A DNA stretch of 64,000 nt from JABMMZ01 sp040403495. GTDB lineage: Bacteria > Bacteroidota > Bacteroidia > NS11-12g > UBA955. Below are positions 7,343 through 15,610 of this stretch, piece after piece (within the stretch, counting starts at the first letter, position 1; each line of letters opens with the position of its first letter). The stretch lies in the NCBI GenBank assembly GCA_040403495.1, contig JBBAKM010000004.1, positions 124,001 to 188,000 on the forward strand, in the 5' to 3' direction. The position numbers were made by a program, and so were the translations under genes. The notes beneath the pieces are model-generated. The model was not told the DNA's origin and made no database searches. It saw only the letters and a program-made list of their open reading frames with translations.

Positions 7343-8521
7343 ATGAATACATTTTTTAAACTAAATCTATTTCTTTTTTTAAGTTTCTTTTTGTTTGCAA
7401 CAAATGCAAGTGCTCAAAAAAAAGTTTTTTTTGACAAAAATTGGAAAAAAACAAGTGAGAAAAAAGCCACTTACTATCGCATTATAAAAAATGTAAATAA
7501 TAAATTTGAGGTCGAAGATTATTTCAAAGAAACGAATCAAATTCAAATGTCTGGGACATACACATCTGTTAAGTTAACAGTTGATTCAAGAGAAGGGATT
7601 TTTATGTATTATTATTCTAATGGGATAAAATTTTCAGAGGGTTTATATAAAAAAGGGAAAGCCTTTGGTGTATGGAAGTCATGGTATAAAGATGGACAAC
7701 TAAAATCTGAAGCCACATATGAAGATGATTTAAACGAAGGGCCTATGGTTCTGTATCATAAAAATGGAACAGTTAAAGCAAAAAATAATTTTATAAATGA
7801 TGAAAAAGATGGACTTTCTGTTTTTTATCACGACAATGGGAATTTGGATAATGAGTTTTTGTTTTTTAAGGGGAAGAGAAATGGGGAATATAAAACCTAT
7901 TATCCAAACGGTCAATTAAAAGAAAAAGGAACTTATGAAAAAGACAGCTTAGTAGGTTCGGTCGAAAGCTATTGGAAGAATGGTAAAATGTCTTTTAAAG
8001 GGGAGTTTGAGGATAATAAAAAAGAAGGTCTACAAATATGGTATCACCAAAATGGAAATAAATCTTGTGAAGTGAATTATAAAAATAATGTTTTTATTGA
8101 CGCAGCCTTCTTTGATGTAAATGGCGAAAAAATTGATAAGAAAGTATTCAAAGATGATTTGGTCGTAAAAGAAGAATATCCTGGTGGTATCAATGCAATG
8201 TATGAACTAGTTAATAAGCAAATTAGCAAAAAGTTGGATTTTGAAACAGCGCATTATCAAGAATTAGAATACGAGATTTATGTTCAATTGACCATAGATG
8301 AAAAAGGGTTTATAAAAGGTAGAAAATGGTTGATGCCCAATGAGGAAGATGAGCCTGATGATGAATGGGGATTTATTAAAAATTTCAATAATGCGATTGA
8401 TATTATGCCAAGATTTAAACCCATGAAAGCCTATAATAGAAATACTGAAACCTATGCTTTTGTCTATTATAAGTTAGTTTTTAGTAAAAAAGAGGTTAAA
8501 ACATATATTCAAATTCTATAG
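7343..8521 (+). CDS. Secreted MORN-repeat protein with TonB-like C-terminal domain
   Basis: A 392-aa protein with a signal peptide at residues 1-24 (ending ATNASAQ). Residues 85-260 hold about seven MORN_2-type repeats, with recurring patterns such as YYSNGIKFSEGLYKKGKAFG, YYPNGQLKEKGTYEKDSLVG and YWKNGKMSFKGEFEDNKKEG. The last about 100 residues (EYEIYVQLTIDEKGFIKGR ... IMPRFKPMKAYN) resemble a TonB C-terminal domain. The family is often annotated as a YwqK-like antitoxin, but that label has little experimental support here. It is probably periplasmic or outer-membrane associated. It follows the GT2 gene by 18 bp, and its end nearly touches the convergent T9SS gene (1-bp gap). Confidence 0.8.
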   Translation: MNTFFKLNLFLFLSFFLFATNASAQKKVFFDKNWKKTSEKKATYYRIIKNVNNKFEVEDYFKETNQIQMSGTYTSVKLTVDSREGIFMYYYSNGIKFSEGLYKKGKAFGVWKSWYKDGQLKSEATYEDDLNEGPMVLYHKNGTVKAKNNFINDEKDGLSVFYHDNGNLDNEFLFFKGKRNGEYKTYYPNGQLKEKGTYEKDSLVGSVESYWKNGKMSFKGEFEDNKKEGLQIWYHQNGNKSCEVNYKNNVFIDAAFFDVNGEKIDKKVFKDDLVVKEEYPGGINAMYELVNKQISKKLDFETAHYQELEYEIYVQLTIDEKGFIKGRKWLMPNEEDEPDDEWGFIKNFNNAIDIMPRFKPMKAYNRNTETYAFVYYKLVFSKKEVKTYIQIL

Positions 8522-8522
8522 A

Positions 8523-10961
8523 CTAATTAATAATTAGTTTTTTGCTGATTATTTGGTTTTGGGTCTGGATTTGTAGGGTGTACAAACCACTAGAAATTTG
8601 ATAAGTAAGTTCCGTGTTGTTTGATTCAATTTTCTTTTTGTCTATCACCTGTCCATTGCTTGAAATTAATGTAACTAAGTCGCCGTTTTGAAATGGATAA
8701 GATAATGTAAAGGAGCCTGAAGAAGGGTTGGGATACAATTTAATATCCGTTTCAGGAATTGTGATTTTATCTAAACTTAATGAGGCAATAGTACAATAAA
8801 CTGCATTGGTAGAACCAACATATTCATTGTCGTAATAAACGGAAGCTACATTTTTTAAAAGATACCCATTACTTAATGGATTCGTTACTACTTTAAATCC
8901 AATATAAGCGCCACTGCTCGTTATTTCTAAGTTTTTGTTTGGATTGGGAATTAGTTTAACATTAGGGAAATGCCAAATAAGTAAACCCTTGTTTTGGTTG
9001 TTTGGGTCTGTTTGTACTTCGGTATAATAGGTTTGATTACTGCCAGTTTCTTGAATATATGACATGTCTAAGTTTACATCTAAGGTGTCTATAATTATAG
9101 CGTAATAAACAGTGTCTGAAGTGAAATTGTAAAAGCTAATGTAATATCGCAAGTCACGTTCATTGACATCCAAATAGGTAATTGAATCATTGAATTGTGG
9201 TTTAGGATACACTTCTTTTTTGAAGGCATTTATCGAATTATTGACTGTTTGTGGGATAGAATCTGAATCTAATAATGTGAAAGTGTTGTTGCTGTTTTGA
9301 TATAAAGCAACAGTACTTGCCTCAAATTGGTATTGTTCCTCGAAAGCTGAATTTGAGGCCAAACCAGAGTATTGAATCATTCTTCTTTCACCAGGATTGA
9401 GGTTTGTGTAATTCCATTCCAATGTAGAATCATTTAGTTTATTATTAAAACTTGGAACAGTCAATTCTTCTTTTAGTAAAGCGCTTTTGCGGAGTCTTAT
9501 TTTCCCATTAATGGTGGTTGAACCTGTGTTCTCATAAAAAATTTGGTAAGTAACTTTTTGGTCTTTAATAACCTGACGGCCTTTTAATGAATTGATGTGG
9601 ATTCTAATACTGTTAATGTTAGGGACCCTCGTTAATGGAAATTGAATGCTGTCGATGTAATCGCCAAATTTAATAAATTTGGTTACAGTTGTATCGGCAC
9701 AATTACTTTTTGTTAAATTGATACTTGGCTTTATAATAAACCTAAATGTGTTATTGTTGGTAAGTAAAAATTCTGCAACCCCATTTTCATTTGTAAAAGC
9801 ACCTCGGTTTGTAAAAGGGAGTTTTATATATTGTTTTGCTAAGGCGGGTTCGTTGTTTTCTTTAATGCAGTTTTGATTCAAATCAACAAATGTTTTTATT
9901 CTTACAATGGTTTGGTTTTTGTAAAATCGAGCTATAGATTGATTGGGATTCCATATACTTAACCGTTGTTTCGACTGACCGATTGCAAATAAAAAAGTCC
10001 TGCCACTTGCTATGCCATATTGTTGGTTGAAATTGAAATTCATTGACTCCCATTGGGTCCCTTTTAAATGGTAGGTGAAAGCTGCTCTTGATGTTTTGTT
10101 GTCGCTAAACTTGCCGTTTATAATTAAGTCCTTGTCGTAAATAATTAAATCATTGATTTGATGAATAGTGTCTATGTTATATTTAATGTCAGTAACAGAA
10201 TTGTTGACTAATATTAGTTGACCATTTTTAAGGCTGTTGGTATAGGCATAAACATCATTGCTATTGACACATAGTTTTTTTATGGGATTGTTAACCAACA
10301 AAGTAGTGTCTGTATTGGTGGTATGGTAAATTCGGTATAAATAGTTGGTTTTTTGATTGTTAAATTTAGTGAAGTTTCCGCCAATAGCCAATATGCTGTC
10401 ATTAAATGCGATGTCATTAACCACTTGATTGGGTTGGCATGAGTTGCAATTGGTATAAAATAATGAAAAACGAATTCCATTGTATTTGCACAAATAAGGC
10501 ATTTCTTCTTGATTTACATATTTAAAATCACCGCCAATTATCAATTGATTGTTCCACAATGAAATTGTGTTAACTACTCCCGGGCTTAAATCTGCTTTTT
10601 TGAATTGGGTAATGCCTTCCCAACCATTATTTGAAAATCGAATCAAAGCATTGTAATTGCCATTGTCAAAAGTAAATCTGCCACTAATAAAAATGACTCC
10701 TAATATTTTTTTGAAGTCGGTAATTTCAGCATTTTTGTCAAGTTCTAAGAGGGGTAGTTTTTTCCAAAATCCGTCAAATAAACTTACTTGCCATAGTGAA
10801 CGGTTGTTGTTTCGTTCTATCAAGGAGATGACATGAAGCTGATTCTCGAAAAATAGTTTTTCAGGCGCTTTCCCCAAATAAACCCCTTCAGGATACCAAA
10901 CTTGGGCTTTTACAGTGAGCTGTAAGCATATTAAGGCAAAAAATAAGATGTATTTTTTCAT
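8523..10961 (-). CDS. Large secreted protein with T9SS type A sorting domain, ECF-sigma cluster
   Basis: An 812-aa protein with a signal peptide (residues 1-19, LQLTVKAQ). Residues 20-350 contain repeated beta-propeller-like strands (LIIGGDFKYVNQEEMPYLCKY). At about 353-430 is a Cna-B/SdrD-like carbohydrate or surface-protein module with a calcium-like motif (DLNQNCIKENNEP). A DUF11-like region follows (YQIFYENTGSTTINGKIRLR), and the C-terminal T9SS type A domain begins at LYPNPSSGSFTLSYP. It should be exported across the outer membrane and anchored on the surface. It overlaps the upstream membrane-protein gene by 4 bp and is the third gene of the sigma-factor operon. Binding target unknown. 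Confidence 0.82.
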   Translation of the reverse strand: MKKYILFFALICLQLTVKAQVWYPEGVYLGKAPEKLFFENQLHVISLIERNNNRSLWQVSLFDGFWKKLPLLELDKNAEITDFKKILGVIFISGRFTFDNGNYNALIRFSNNGWEGITQFKKADLSPGVVNTISLWNNQLIIGGDFKYVNQEEMPYLCKYNGIRFSLFYTNCNSCQPNQVVNDIAFNDSILAIGGNFTKFNNQKTNYLYRIYHTTNTDTTLLVNNPIKKLCVNSNDVYAYTNSLKNGQLILVNNSVTDIKYNIDTIHQINDLIIYDKDLIINGKFSDNKTSRAAFTYHLKGTQWESMNFNFNQQYGIASGRTFLFAIGQSKQRLSIWNPNQSIARFYKNQTIVRIKTFVDLNQNCIKENNEPALAKQYIKLPFTNRGAFTNENGVAEFLLTNNNTFRFIIKPSINLTKSNCADTTVTKFIKFGDYIDSIQFPLTRVPNINSIRIHINSLKGRQVIKDQKVTYQIFYENTGSTTINGKIRLRKSALLKEELTVPSFNNKLNDSTLEWNYTNLNPGERRMIQYSGLASNSAFEEQYQFEASTVALYQNSNNTFTLLDSDSIPQTVNNSINAFKKEVYPKPQFNDSITYLDVNERDLRYYISFYNFTSDTVYYAIIIDTLDVNLDMSYIQETGSNQTYYTEVQTDPNNQNKGLLIWHFPNVKLIPNPNKNLEITSSGAYIGFKVVTNPLSNGYLLKNVASVYYDNEYVGSTNAVYCTIASLSLDKITIPETDIKLYPNPSSGSFTLSYPFQNGDLVTLISSNGQVIDKKKIESNNTELTYQISSGLYTLQIQTQNQIISKKLIIN

Positions 10962-12502
10962 TTTTCTTTAATTATATAGAGGAGTTTAATGCTGCTTGTA
11001 ACTTGGTATGGGTATTCTTTTATTAAGTTGTTTTTATACAGGTTGTTAATGCTATACTGACTGCTTATGTCCGCTTGAATTGATAAGTTTTTATACAATT
11101 GATGTTGTATTCCAATAGTAAATGAAGGCATTAATAATAGTCTACGGTTGCTTAAATTACTAACTTGTATGTTCTCTAATTGCAGACTTTCTGGATTTAA
11201 AATTTTGACACCTTTTGTAAGCGAATGAAGTTGAGCCGCAACGCCTATTCCTGTTAATAATTTCGTTTTATTGTTTATTTTCCATTTCTCTGAGGCGGAT
11301 AGGTGGATGTTGAATAAATTTCTTGAAATTTGATGGGTTTCATTGATTGAAGTGTCTCTACCGCGTGCTAAGAAATAACCTATAATTTTTCCATTTGGAT
11401 CTTTTACTGGAATGGAATCGTAAATTTTGTAAGTTAAGTTATAGTTTGAGGTTTGTTCATAATAGGCGTGTTGTGCGCTTAATTGAAGTTGCTTTTTTAG
11501 TGTGTTAATGCCAAAACTAAGTCCTTTTGTGTAAGCAAAGGTTTTTTGGTCAGATTGTTTTCTAATTAAGTTATAACCGCTTGGATTGTTGGAGCTTAAT
11601 GCACTGTGAAAAGAGGAGATGCCATTGTCTAAACCTATATAAATGTTGAATTTAGGTTTTTTAACGATTGGTGTTTTGGGCGTTACAGGTGTAATAAATT
11701 CTTTGTCAAAAATTGGGGCTTTTTTATAAAATGGATTGCGAATAGTTGCAATTCTAAGAGAGTAGTTGAACTCCAAACCTTTTACTTGAGAACCCTCATT
11801 TTCTTTGTTATTATTGACTAACGGAGTACTTGAAATTTCAGATTTCAGATTGGCCAAACTTGGATTTTTAATTGGGGATTTGATACTTATTGTTTGGGGT
11901 ATTTCAGAAGCCGAATTTAAAGGAGATGAGCTAGACTCAGGTTTTATTTCTTGTGGTATATTTCCTTTGCTTGTTGTGTTGTTGTCATTTGAATTGTTAG
12001 TGTTTCCCGATGTGTTATTGGCCCCAAGTTCAGTGTTTTTTGAGTTGGAATTTGAGTTAGAATTTAACTTAGAAATGGAGTTAGAATTATCGTGTTTGAG
12101 CCATTGGTATCCTCCCCATGACATGGAAATCAACAATACAGAGATAGCAATAGAATAGAACCATAGAATTGGTTTGCGTTTTTTCGATTTATTGAGTTTG
12201 GATTGAACTGCATTCCAGTCATTTTGAGAAACAGGAATTTCAAAATCTTTAAACGAATCGGCAAGCTTGTTGTTGAAATTGATGGATTTTTTCTCATGAG
12301 CCAATTTTTCTTGAGTTTTCAACCAATCGCTTTCATTAATTTCTATTTCAATTGGTAGCTTATTGCTCGTTTCGATTTCGGTATTTTCAAATTGATTTGT
12401 TTTTTGTTCGATAGCCTCTAAATCTTTTTGAGAAACTAAAAAACGAAGGTTTTTAAGACCGTTTTTAAAAATTGAGTCGATATGTTTTTTGTTTTTAGTC
12501 AA
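10958..12502 (-). CDS. Membrane-anchored anti-sigma-like protein with outer-membrane-barrel-like C-terminus
   Basis: A 514-aa protein. Residues 1-110 are cytoplasmic and contain three related motifs of the type ESDWLKTQEKLA / SQNDWNAVQSKL. A membrane helix spans about 111-131. A long Ser/Asn-rich low-complexity linker follows (140-215), then a C-terminal region of alternating beta strands resembling an outer-membrane barrel (GIGVAAQLHSLTKG, LLLMPSFTIGIQHQLYKNLS). Its position 1 bp after the ECF sigma gene suggests it holds or releases the sigma factor. I infer this from context; no known anti-sigma zinc motif is visible. It overlaps the downstream T9SS gene by 4 bp. Confidence 0.65.
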   Translation of the reverse strand: MTKNKKHIDSIFKNGLKNLRFLVSQKDLEAIEQKTNQFENTEIETSNKLPIEIEINESDWLKTQEKLAHEKKSINFNNKLADSFKDFEIPVSQNDWNAVQSKLNKSKKRKPILWFYSIAISVLLISMSWGGYQWLKHDNSNSISKLNSNSNSNSKNTELGANNTSGNTNNSNDNNTTSKGNIPQEIKPESSSSPLNSASEIPQTISIKSPIKNPSLANLKSEISSTPLVNNNKENEGSQVKGLEFNYSLRIATIRNPFYKKAPIFDKEFITPVTPKTPIVKKPKFNIYIGLDNGISSFHSALSSNNPSGYNLIRKQSDQKTFAYTKGLSFGINTLKKQLQLSAQHAYYEQTSNYNLTYKIYDSIPVKDPNGKIIGYFLARGRDTSINETHQISRNLFNIHLSASEKWKINNKTKLLTGIGVAAQLHSLTKGVKILNPESLQLENIQVSNLSNRRLLLMPSFTIGIQHQLYKNLSIQADISSQYSINNLYKNNLIKEYPYQVTSSIKLLYIIKEK

Positions 12503-12503
12503 A

Positions 12504-13052
12504 TTAAATAGCGGCTTGAATTTTTTTTATTTCGGTTTTTAAGAACGTTCTTGCTCTGTTAAGTTGTGACTTGCTTGTTCCTTCGGATATTCCCAACATA
12601 GCAGCAATGTCTTTGTGGCTCAAGCTTTCTATTGCGTACAAGTTGAAAACAAGTTTATAGCCCGGAGGAAGTAAATCAATCAATGCCAATAATTGTTCTT
12701 GACTCAAATCTAGGTCATCAATTAAATGGTCTTCTTCGGTATCAGTTTGGTCATTTAAATAATAATCATCCCTCACAAATTGGATTTTATTTATTTTTTT
12801 AACCATATCAATGGCGGTATTCATCATAATTCTACTAATCCAAGTGTTAAAACTACTTCGACCTTCGTATTTATGAATATTCAAAAAGGCTTTTACAAAA
12901 CCATCTTGCATGGCATCCCGTGCATCGTCGATATTTGATAAATAACGTCTGCAAATACCCAACATTTTGGGTGCAAAAAGTTTGAAAAGCTTTTCTTGAG
13001 CCCAACTTTTTTCCTCTTTACATTGCGCTATTATTTCGTCAATTTCGGTCAA
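12504..13052 (-). CDS. ECF-type RNA polymerase sigma factor
   Basis: A 182-aa sigma-70 family member of group 4. Region 2 (residues 22-88) contains LFAPKMLGICRRYLSNIDDA and DAMQDGFVKAFLNIHKYEGR. Region 4 (about 125-178) has LPPGYKLVFNLYAIESLSH and the recognition helix region MLGISEGTSKSQLNRAR. It lacks sigma regions 1 and 3. The start is TTG: the frame has a stop codon just upstream and no in-frame ATG before the domain. It is the first gene of a three-gene minus-strand operon with a membrane partner and a T9SS protein, a layout typical of cell-envelope signalling. Confidence 0.93.
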   Translation of the reverse strand: MTEIDEIIAQCKEEKSWAQEKLFKLFAPKMLGICRRYLSNIDDARDAMQDGFVKAFLNIHKYEGRSSFNTWISRIMMNTAIDMVKKINKIQFVRDDYYLNDQTDTEEDHLIDDLDLSQEQLLALIDLLPPGYKLVFNLYAIESLSHKDIAAMLGISEGTSKSQLNRARTFLKTEIKKIQAAI

Positions 13053-13369
13053 AATGCAGTTGCAATTTAGTCATTTGACTCAGAAACAGCAAAATGGTTG
13101 CATCACCTTTGCTCAAAAAAAAATAAAGATAAGAAAAGAAAATAAATAAGCACAATGATTTCTGACAAAACAAACCGTATTTTATAGAATTGCTATGGAT
13201 GTAAATGGGAAACACAATTAAAATTAGGGGCTTAAAAATGTATGAAAAAAAGGAAATTCTAAAGGACAAATGGTGCATAACAAGAATAGATTAAAAATAT
13301 TTTATAAATTAGGTTTGGTATTTTGGAAAATTGCATTACATTTGCAGTCCTTTTTAAAAATCATACGAC
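13053..13369. other. Divergent intergenic region between sigma factor and rpmH
   Basis: A 317-bp AT-rich gap holding two divergent promoters. The rpmH promoter is listed separately. On the minus strand a TAAATTG box, close to TAnnTTTG but one base short, lies about 20 bp before the sigma-factor TTG. I see no convincing gene here; the open frames are low-complexity. Confidence 0.6.
13314..13344 (+). promoter_or_regulatory. Bacteroidota-type promoter of rpmH-rnpA-yidD
   Basis: A -33 box TTTG at 13314-13317, a 19-bp spacer and a -7 box TACATTTG at 13337-13344 match the TTTG-N19-TAnnTTTG consensus exactly. The rpmH ATG is 25 bp downstream of the -7 box. Confidence 0.8.
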
Positions 13370-13531
13370 ATGACGAAACGTACATTTCAGCCATCACAAC
13401 GCAAAAGACGCAATAAACACGGTTTCAGAGAGCGAATGGCCTCAGTAAACGGACGTAAAATCTTGGCAGCAAGAAGAAAACGCGGTCGTAAACGTTTAAC
13501 TGTTTCTGACGAATTACGTCACAAACGTTAA
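13370..13531 (+). CDS. rpmH: 50S ribosomal protein L34
   Basis: A 53-aa highly basic protein. It begins MTKRTFQPSQRKRRNKHGFR and continues with RMASVNGRKILAARRKRGR, the universal L34 signature; the C-terminal tail LTVSDELRHKR is typical of Bacteroidota. It binds 23S rRNA near domain III in the large subunit. A consensus promoter precedes it, and rnpA follows 28 bp later, the standard rpmH-rnpA-yidD order. dnaA and an origin are not visible nearby. Confidence 0.97.
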   Translation: MTKRTFQPSQRKRRNKHGFRERMASVNGRKILAARRKRGRKRLTVSDELRHKR

Positions 13532-13559
13532 GGTTTTATAGGTCTTCATACGCTCAGCG

Positions 13560-13967
13560 ATGCGTGAGAACTCTTCTTACGGTCTTTCAAAAAATGAAAG
13601 ATTGTACCACCAAAAGCTTATAGAAAAAGTTTTTAAGACTCCTTTTGTTGTTAAAGCTTACCCTTTGTTGTTTTCATTCTATTTTGAAGAAACACCAAAT
13701 GCTAATCCTAATGCCATCCTATTTTCTGTATCCAAACGGAAATTTAAAAGAGCAGTAGACAGAAATAGGATTAAAAGACTGATGCGTGAAGTTTATAGAT
13801 TGAACAAATCTTTACTTAATAATCCATTTGCCCCTAATAAAAATTTAATTGGTGGAATGGTATATACCGGTAAAGAACTTGTTGACTATAAAGCGGTGCA
13901 ACATTCCTTTACCAAACTTGTCAATAACTATCAGCTAGTTCTTAAGCAAATTGAAGAAAAAGGATGA
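13560..13967 (+). CDS. rnpA: Ribonuclease P protein component
   Basis: A 135-aa basic protein that assists the RNase P RNA in removing 5' leaders from pre-tRNAs. The RNR motif is visible as KFKRAVDRNRIKRLMREVYR (RNR at residues 68-70), together with the upstream FSVSKRKFKRA strand. It starts with ATG after rpmH and overlaps yidD by 4 bp (ATGA), which implies translational coupling. The RNase P RNA gene itself is not in the window. Confidence 0.96.
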   Translation: MRENSSYGLSKNERLYHQKLIEKVFKTPFVVKAYPLLFSFYFEETPNANPNAILFSVSKRKFKRAVDRNRIKRLMREVYRLNKSLLNNPFAPNKNLIGGMVYTGKELVDYKAVQHSFTKLVNNYQLVLKQIEEKG

Positions 13968-14185
13968 GAAAGATTGGTATTTACATCGGCTTGTTTTTTA
14001 TAAAAATATACCAATTGGTTTTATCCCCTTTATTGTCACCCTCATGCCGATTTACCCCAACTTGTAGTCAATATGGGGTAGAGGCGCTTAAAAAATATGG
14101 GTTATTTAAGGGAGGATGGTTAACCATAAAGCGACTCTCAAGATGCAGGCCTGGAGGAGGAAGTGGTTACGATCCAGTTCCTTAA
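13964..14185 (+). CDS. yidD: Membrane protein insertion efficiency factor YidD
   Basis: A 73-aa protein with the family's conserved cysteine-containing core: LSPLLSPSCRFTPTCSQYG followed by KKYGLFKGGWLTIKRLSRC and RPGGGSGYDPVP. YidD works with the YidC insertase at the cytoplasmic face of the inner membrane. Its ATG overlaps the rnpA stop codon by 4 bp. YidC is not adjacent here. Confidence 0.96.
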   Translation: MRKIGIYIGLFFIKIYQLVLSPLLSPSCRFTPTCSQYGVEALKKYGLFKGGWLTIKRLSRCRPGGGSGYDPVP

Positions 14186-14356
14186 GCTTGAATTCATAAA
14201 TATTTAACTTTTTTAGTCAAAGATTTGAACAAATTACCTTTAATTATTTTTTGAATTATGTAGGTTTTATAAGAGAAACTAGTTTTAATTTATTACCGAA
14301 AGATTGCTTTAAAAATGGATAAATTCAATTAACTTCGCAAACTAAAGAAAACGAGG

Positions 14357-15061
14357 ATGAAATTAATCCCTAATTTGTGGTATAAACTCATAGCTGTAGC
14401 GATTGTAGGCTATGTATTAGTTTACGGATTGTTAATAGATTTGCCAACAGATGTTGGAATTTTAGACGAAACCATCCGAAATTTGTTTTACCACGTGCCC
14501 ATGTGGTTCGGTATGTCACTCATTTTATTTGCAGCTTGGATCAATAGTCTCATGTATTTGAGTCGTCCCAACGTGAAAAGAGATATTTATGCAAGTGAAC
14601 TGACCAATGTCGGATTGTTAATGGGTTTTTGCGGTTTGTTTACAGGCATGTTTTGGGCTTACAATACTTGGGGAACCCCTTGGACAAACGATCCTAAGTT
14701 GAATGGAGTAGCAGCAGGAATGGCAATGTATGGCGGATATTGGTTGATTCAAAAATCAGTTGTTGATTTTGAGAAACGAGCCCGCTTGTCTGCTGTTTAT
14801 AATGTATTTGTGTTCCCATTGTTTGTGTCATTGATATATGTAATGCCCAAATTATCCCAATTTAGTATTCATCCGGGTAGTGGAGAATCGGTTAACTTTA
14901 AAACCTATAACCAAACGCAAAACATGGAATTTGTTTTTTACCCTGCTGTAATAGGTTGGGCTCTGCTTTTTGTGTGGATTGCCGAATTAAGAACACGTTA
15001 TCAATTATTAAAGTTTAAAAAAGAAAATGAAAAAATATTATCTAACCATATTGTTTCTTAG
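14357..15061 (+). CDS. Cytochrome c maturation heme-handling protein, CcmC/CcsA type
   Basis: A 234-aa protein with six hydrophobic segments. The family signature appears as a WGTPWTNDPKLNG loop in place of the WWD core, and YHVPMWFGM carries one of the heme-ligating histidines; further histidines are less clear. CcmC presents heme to CcmE on the periplasmic side. It is the first gene of a run of four with ccmD-, ccmE- and ccmF-like genes, and its 3' end overlaps the next start by 35 bp. Length matches Bacteroidota CcmC. Confidence 0.88.
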   Translation: MKLIPNLWYKLIAVAIVGYVLVYGLLIDLPTDVGILDETIRNLFYHVPMWFGMSLILFAAWINSLMYLSRPNVKRDIYASELTNVGLLMGFCGLFTGMFWAYNTWGTPWTNDPKLNGVAAGMAMYGGYWLIQKSVVDFEKRARLSAVYNVFVFPLFVSLIYVMPKLSQFSIHPGSGESVNFKTYNQTQNMEFVFYPAVIGWALLFVWIAELRTRYQLLKFKKENEKILSNHIVS

Positions 15062-15224
15062 TATTATACAAGGTCTAATGGCCCAAAATGAACCCTCTTT
15101 ATTAAGAAGTTCGGGTAAAATTTATGTCGTAATAGGCGTTATTCTTATTATCTTCTTTTTGGTGGTGTTATACTTAGTTCGTTTAGACAGGAAAATAACC
15201 AAGTTAGAACAAACAGAATCATGA
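15027..15224 (+). CDS. CcmD-like small membrane protein
   Basis: A 65-aa protein with a leader-like N-terminus (residues 1-18), a single membrane helix (about 33-53, KIYVVIGVILIIFFLVVLYLV) and a basic tail RLDRKITKLEQ. That tail is typical of CcmD, which stabilises the CcmC-CcmE heme complex. It overlaps ccmC by 35 bp and ccmE by 4 bp. Assignment rests on architecture and position, since CcmD sequences are poorly conserved. Confidence 0.75.
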   Translation: MKKYYLTILFLSIIQGLMAQNEPSLLRSSGKIYVVIGVILIIFFLVVLYLVRLDRKITKLEQTES

Positions 15225-15604
15225 AACCTGTTCAAATTGCCATAATTATTTTTATTTCAGTTGCCATTGCAATTGGTGTAAGTTTCTACGGAGATACAAG
15301 CAAATACGTATCATTTGCTGAGGCCGATGAAATTGCCCAAAGTCGTCCCAATATGAAATTACACGTGGTTACAACGCTCAGTAAAACCAAACCACAAGTT
15401 TACAACCCTCAAGTGGATCCTAATTATTTTGAGTTTTATGCCAGTGACAGTACCGGCTATGAGAAAAAAATTGTTTACAGAAACGCTATGCCCCAAGATT
15501 TGGATAAGACAGATAAAGTGGTACTGATTGGATACAGCAGAGGCGACTATTTTGAAGCTCGTGAAATTTTGAAAAAATGTCCTAGCAAATACGAAAAAAA
15601 ATAA
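15221..15604 (+). CDS. ccmE: Cytochrome c maturation protein CcmE, Cys-type heme chaperone
   Basis: A 127-aa protein with one N-terminal membrane helix (residues 5-24) and a periplasmic OB-fold domain. The C-terminus ends EILKKCPSKYEKK, so the covalent heme-binding motif is CxxxY (C120, Y124) rather than the HxxxY of classical CcmE. CxxxY variants are known from archaea and some bacteria. CcmE carries heme from CcmC to the CcmF ligase. It overlaps the ccmD-like gene by 4 bp and is followed 6 bp later by the ccmF-like gene. Confidence 0.93.
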   Translation: MKPVQIAIIIFISVAIAIGVSFYGDTSKYVSFAEADEIAQSRPNMKLHVVTTLSKTKPQVYNPQVDPNYFEFYASDSTGYEKKIVYRNAMPQDLDKTDKVVLIGYSRGDYFEAREILKKCPSKYEKK

Positions 15605-15610
15605 ATCATT

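Noticed and set aside
13039..13278. 79-codon minus-strand frame upstream of the sigma factor
   Set aside because: Low-complexity, hydrophobic by AT-richness, overlaps the sigma-factor start region and has no recognisable motif.
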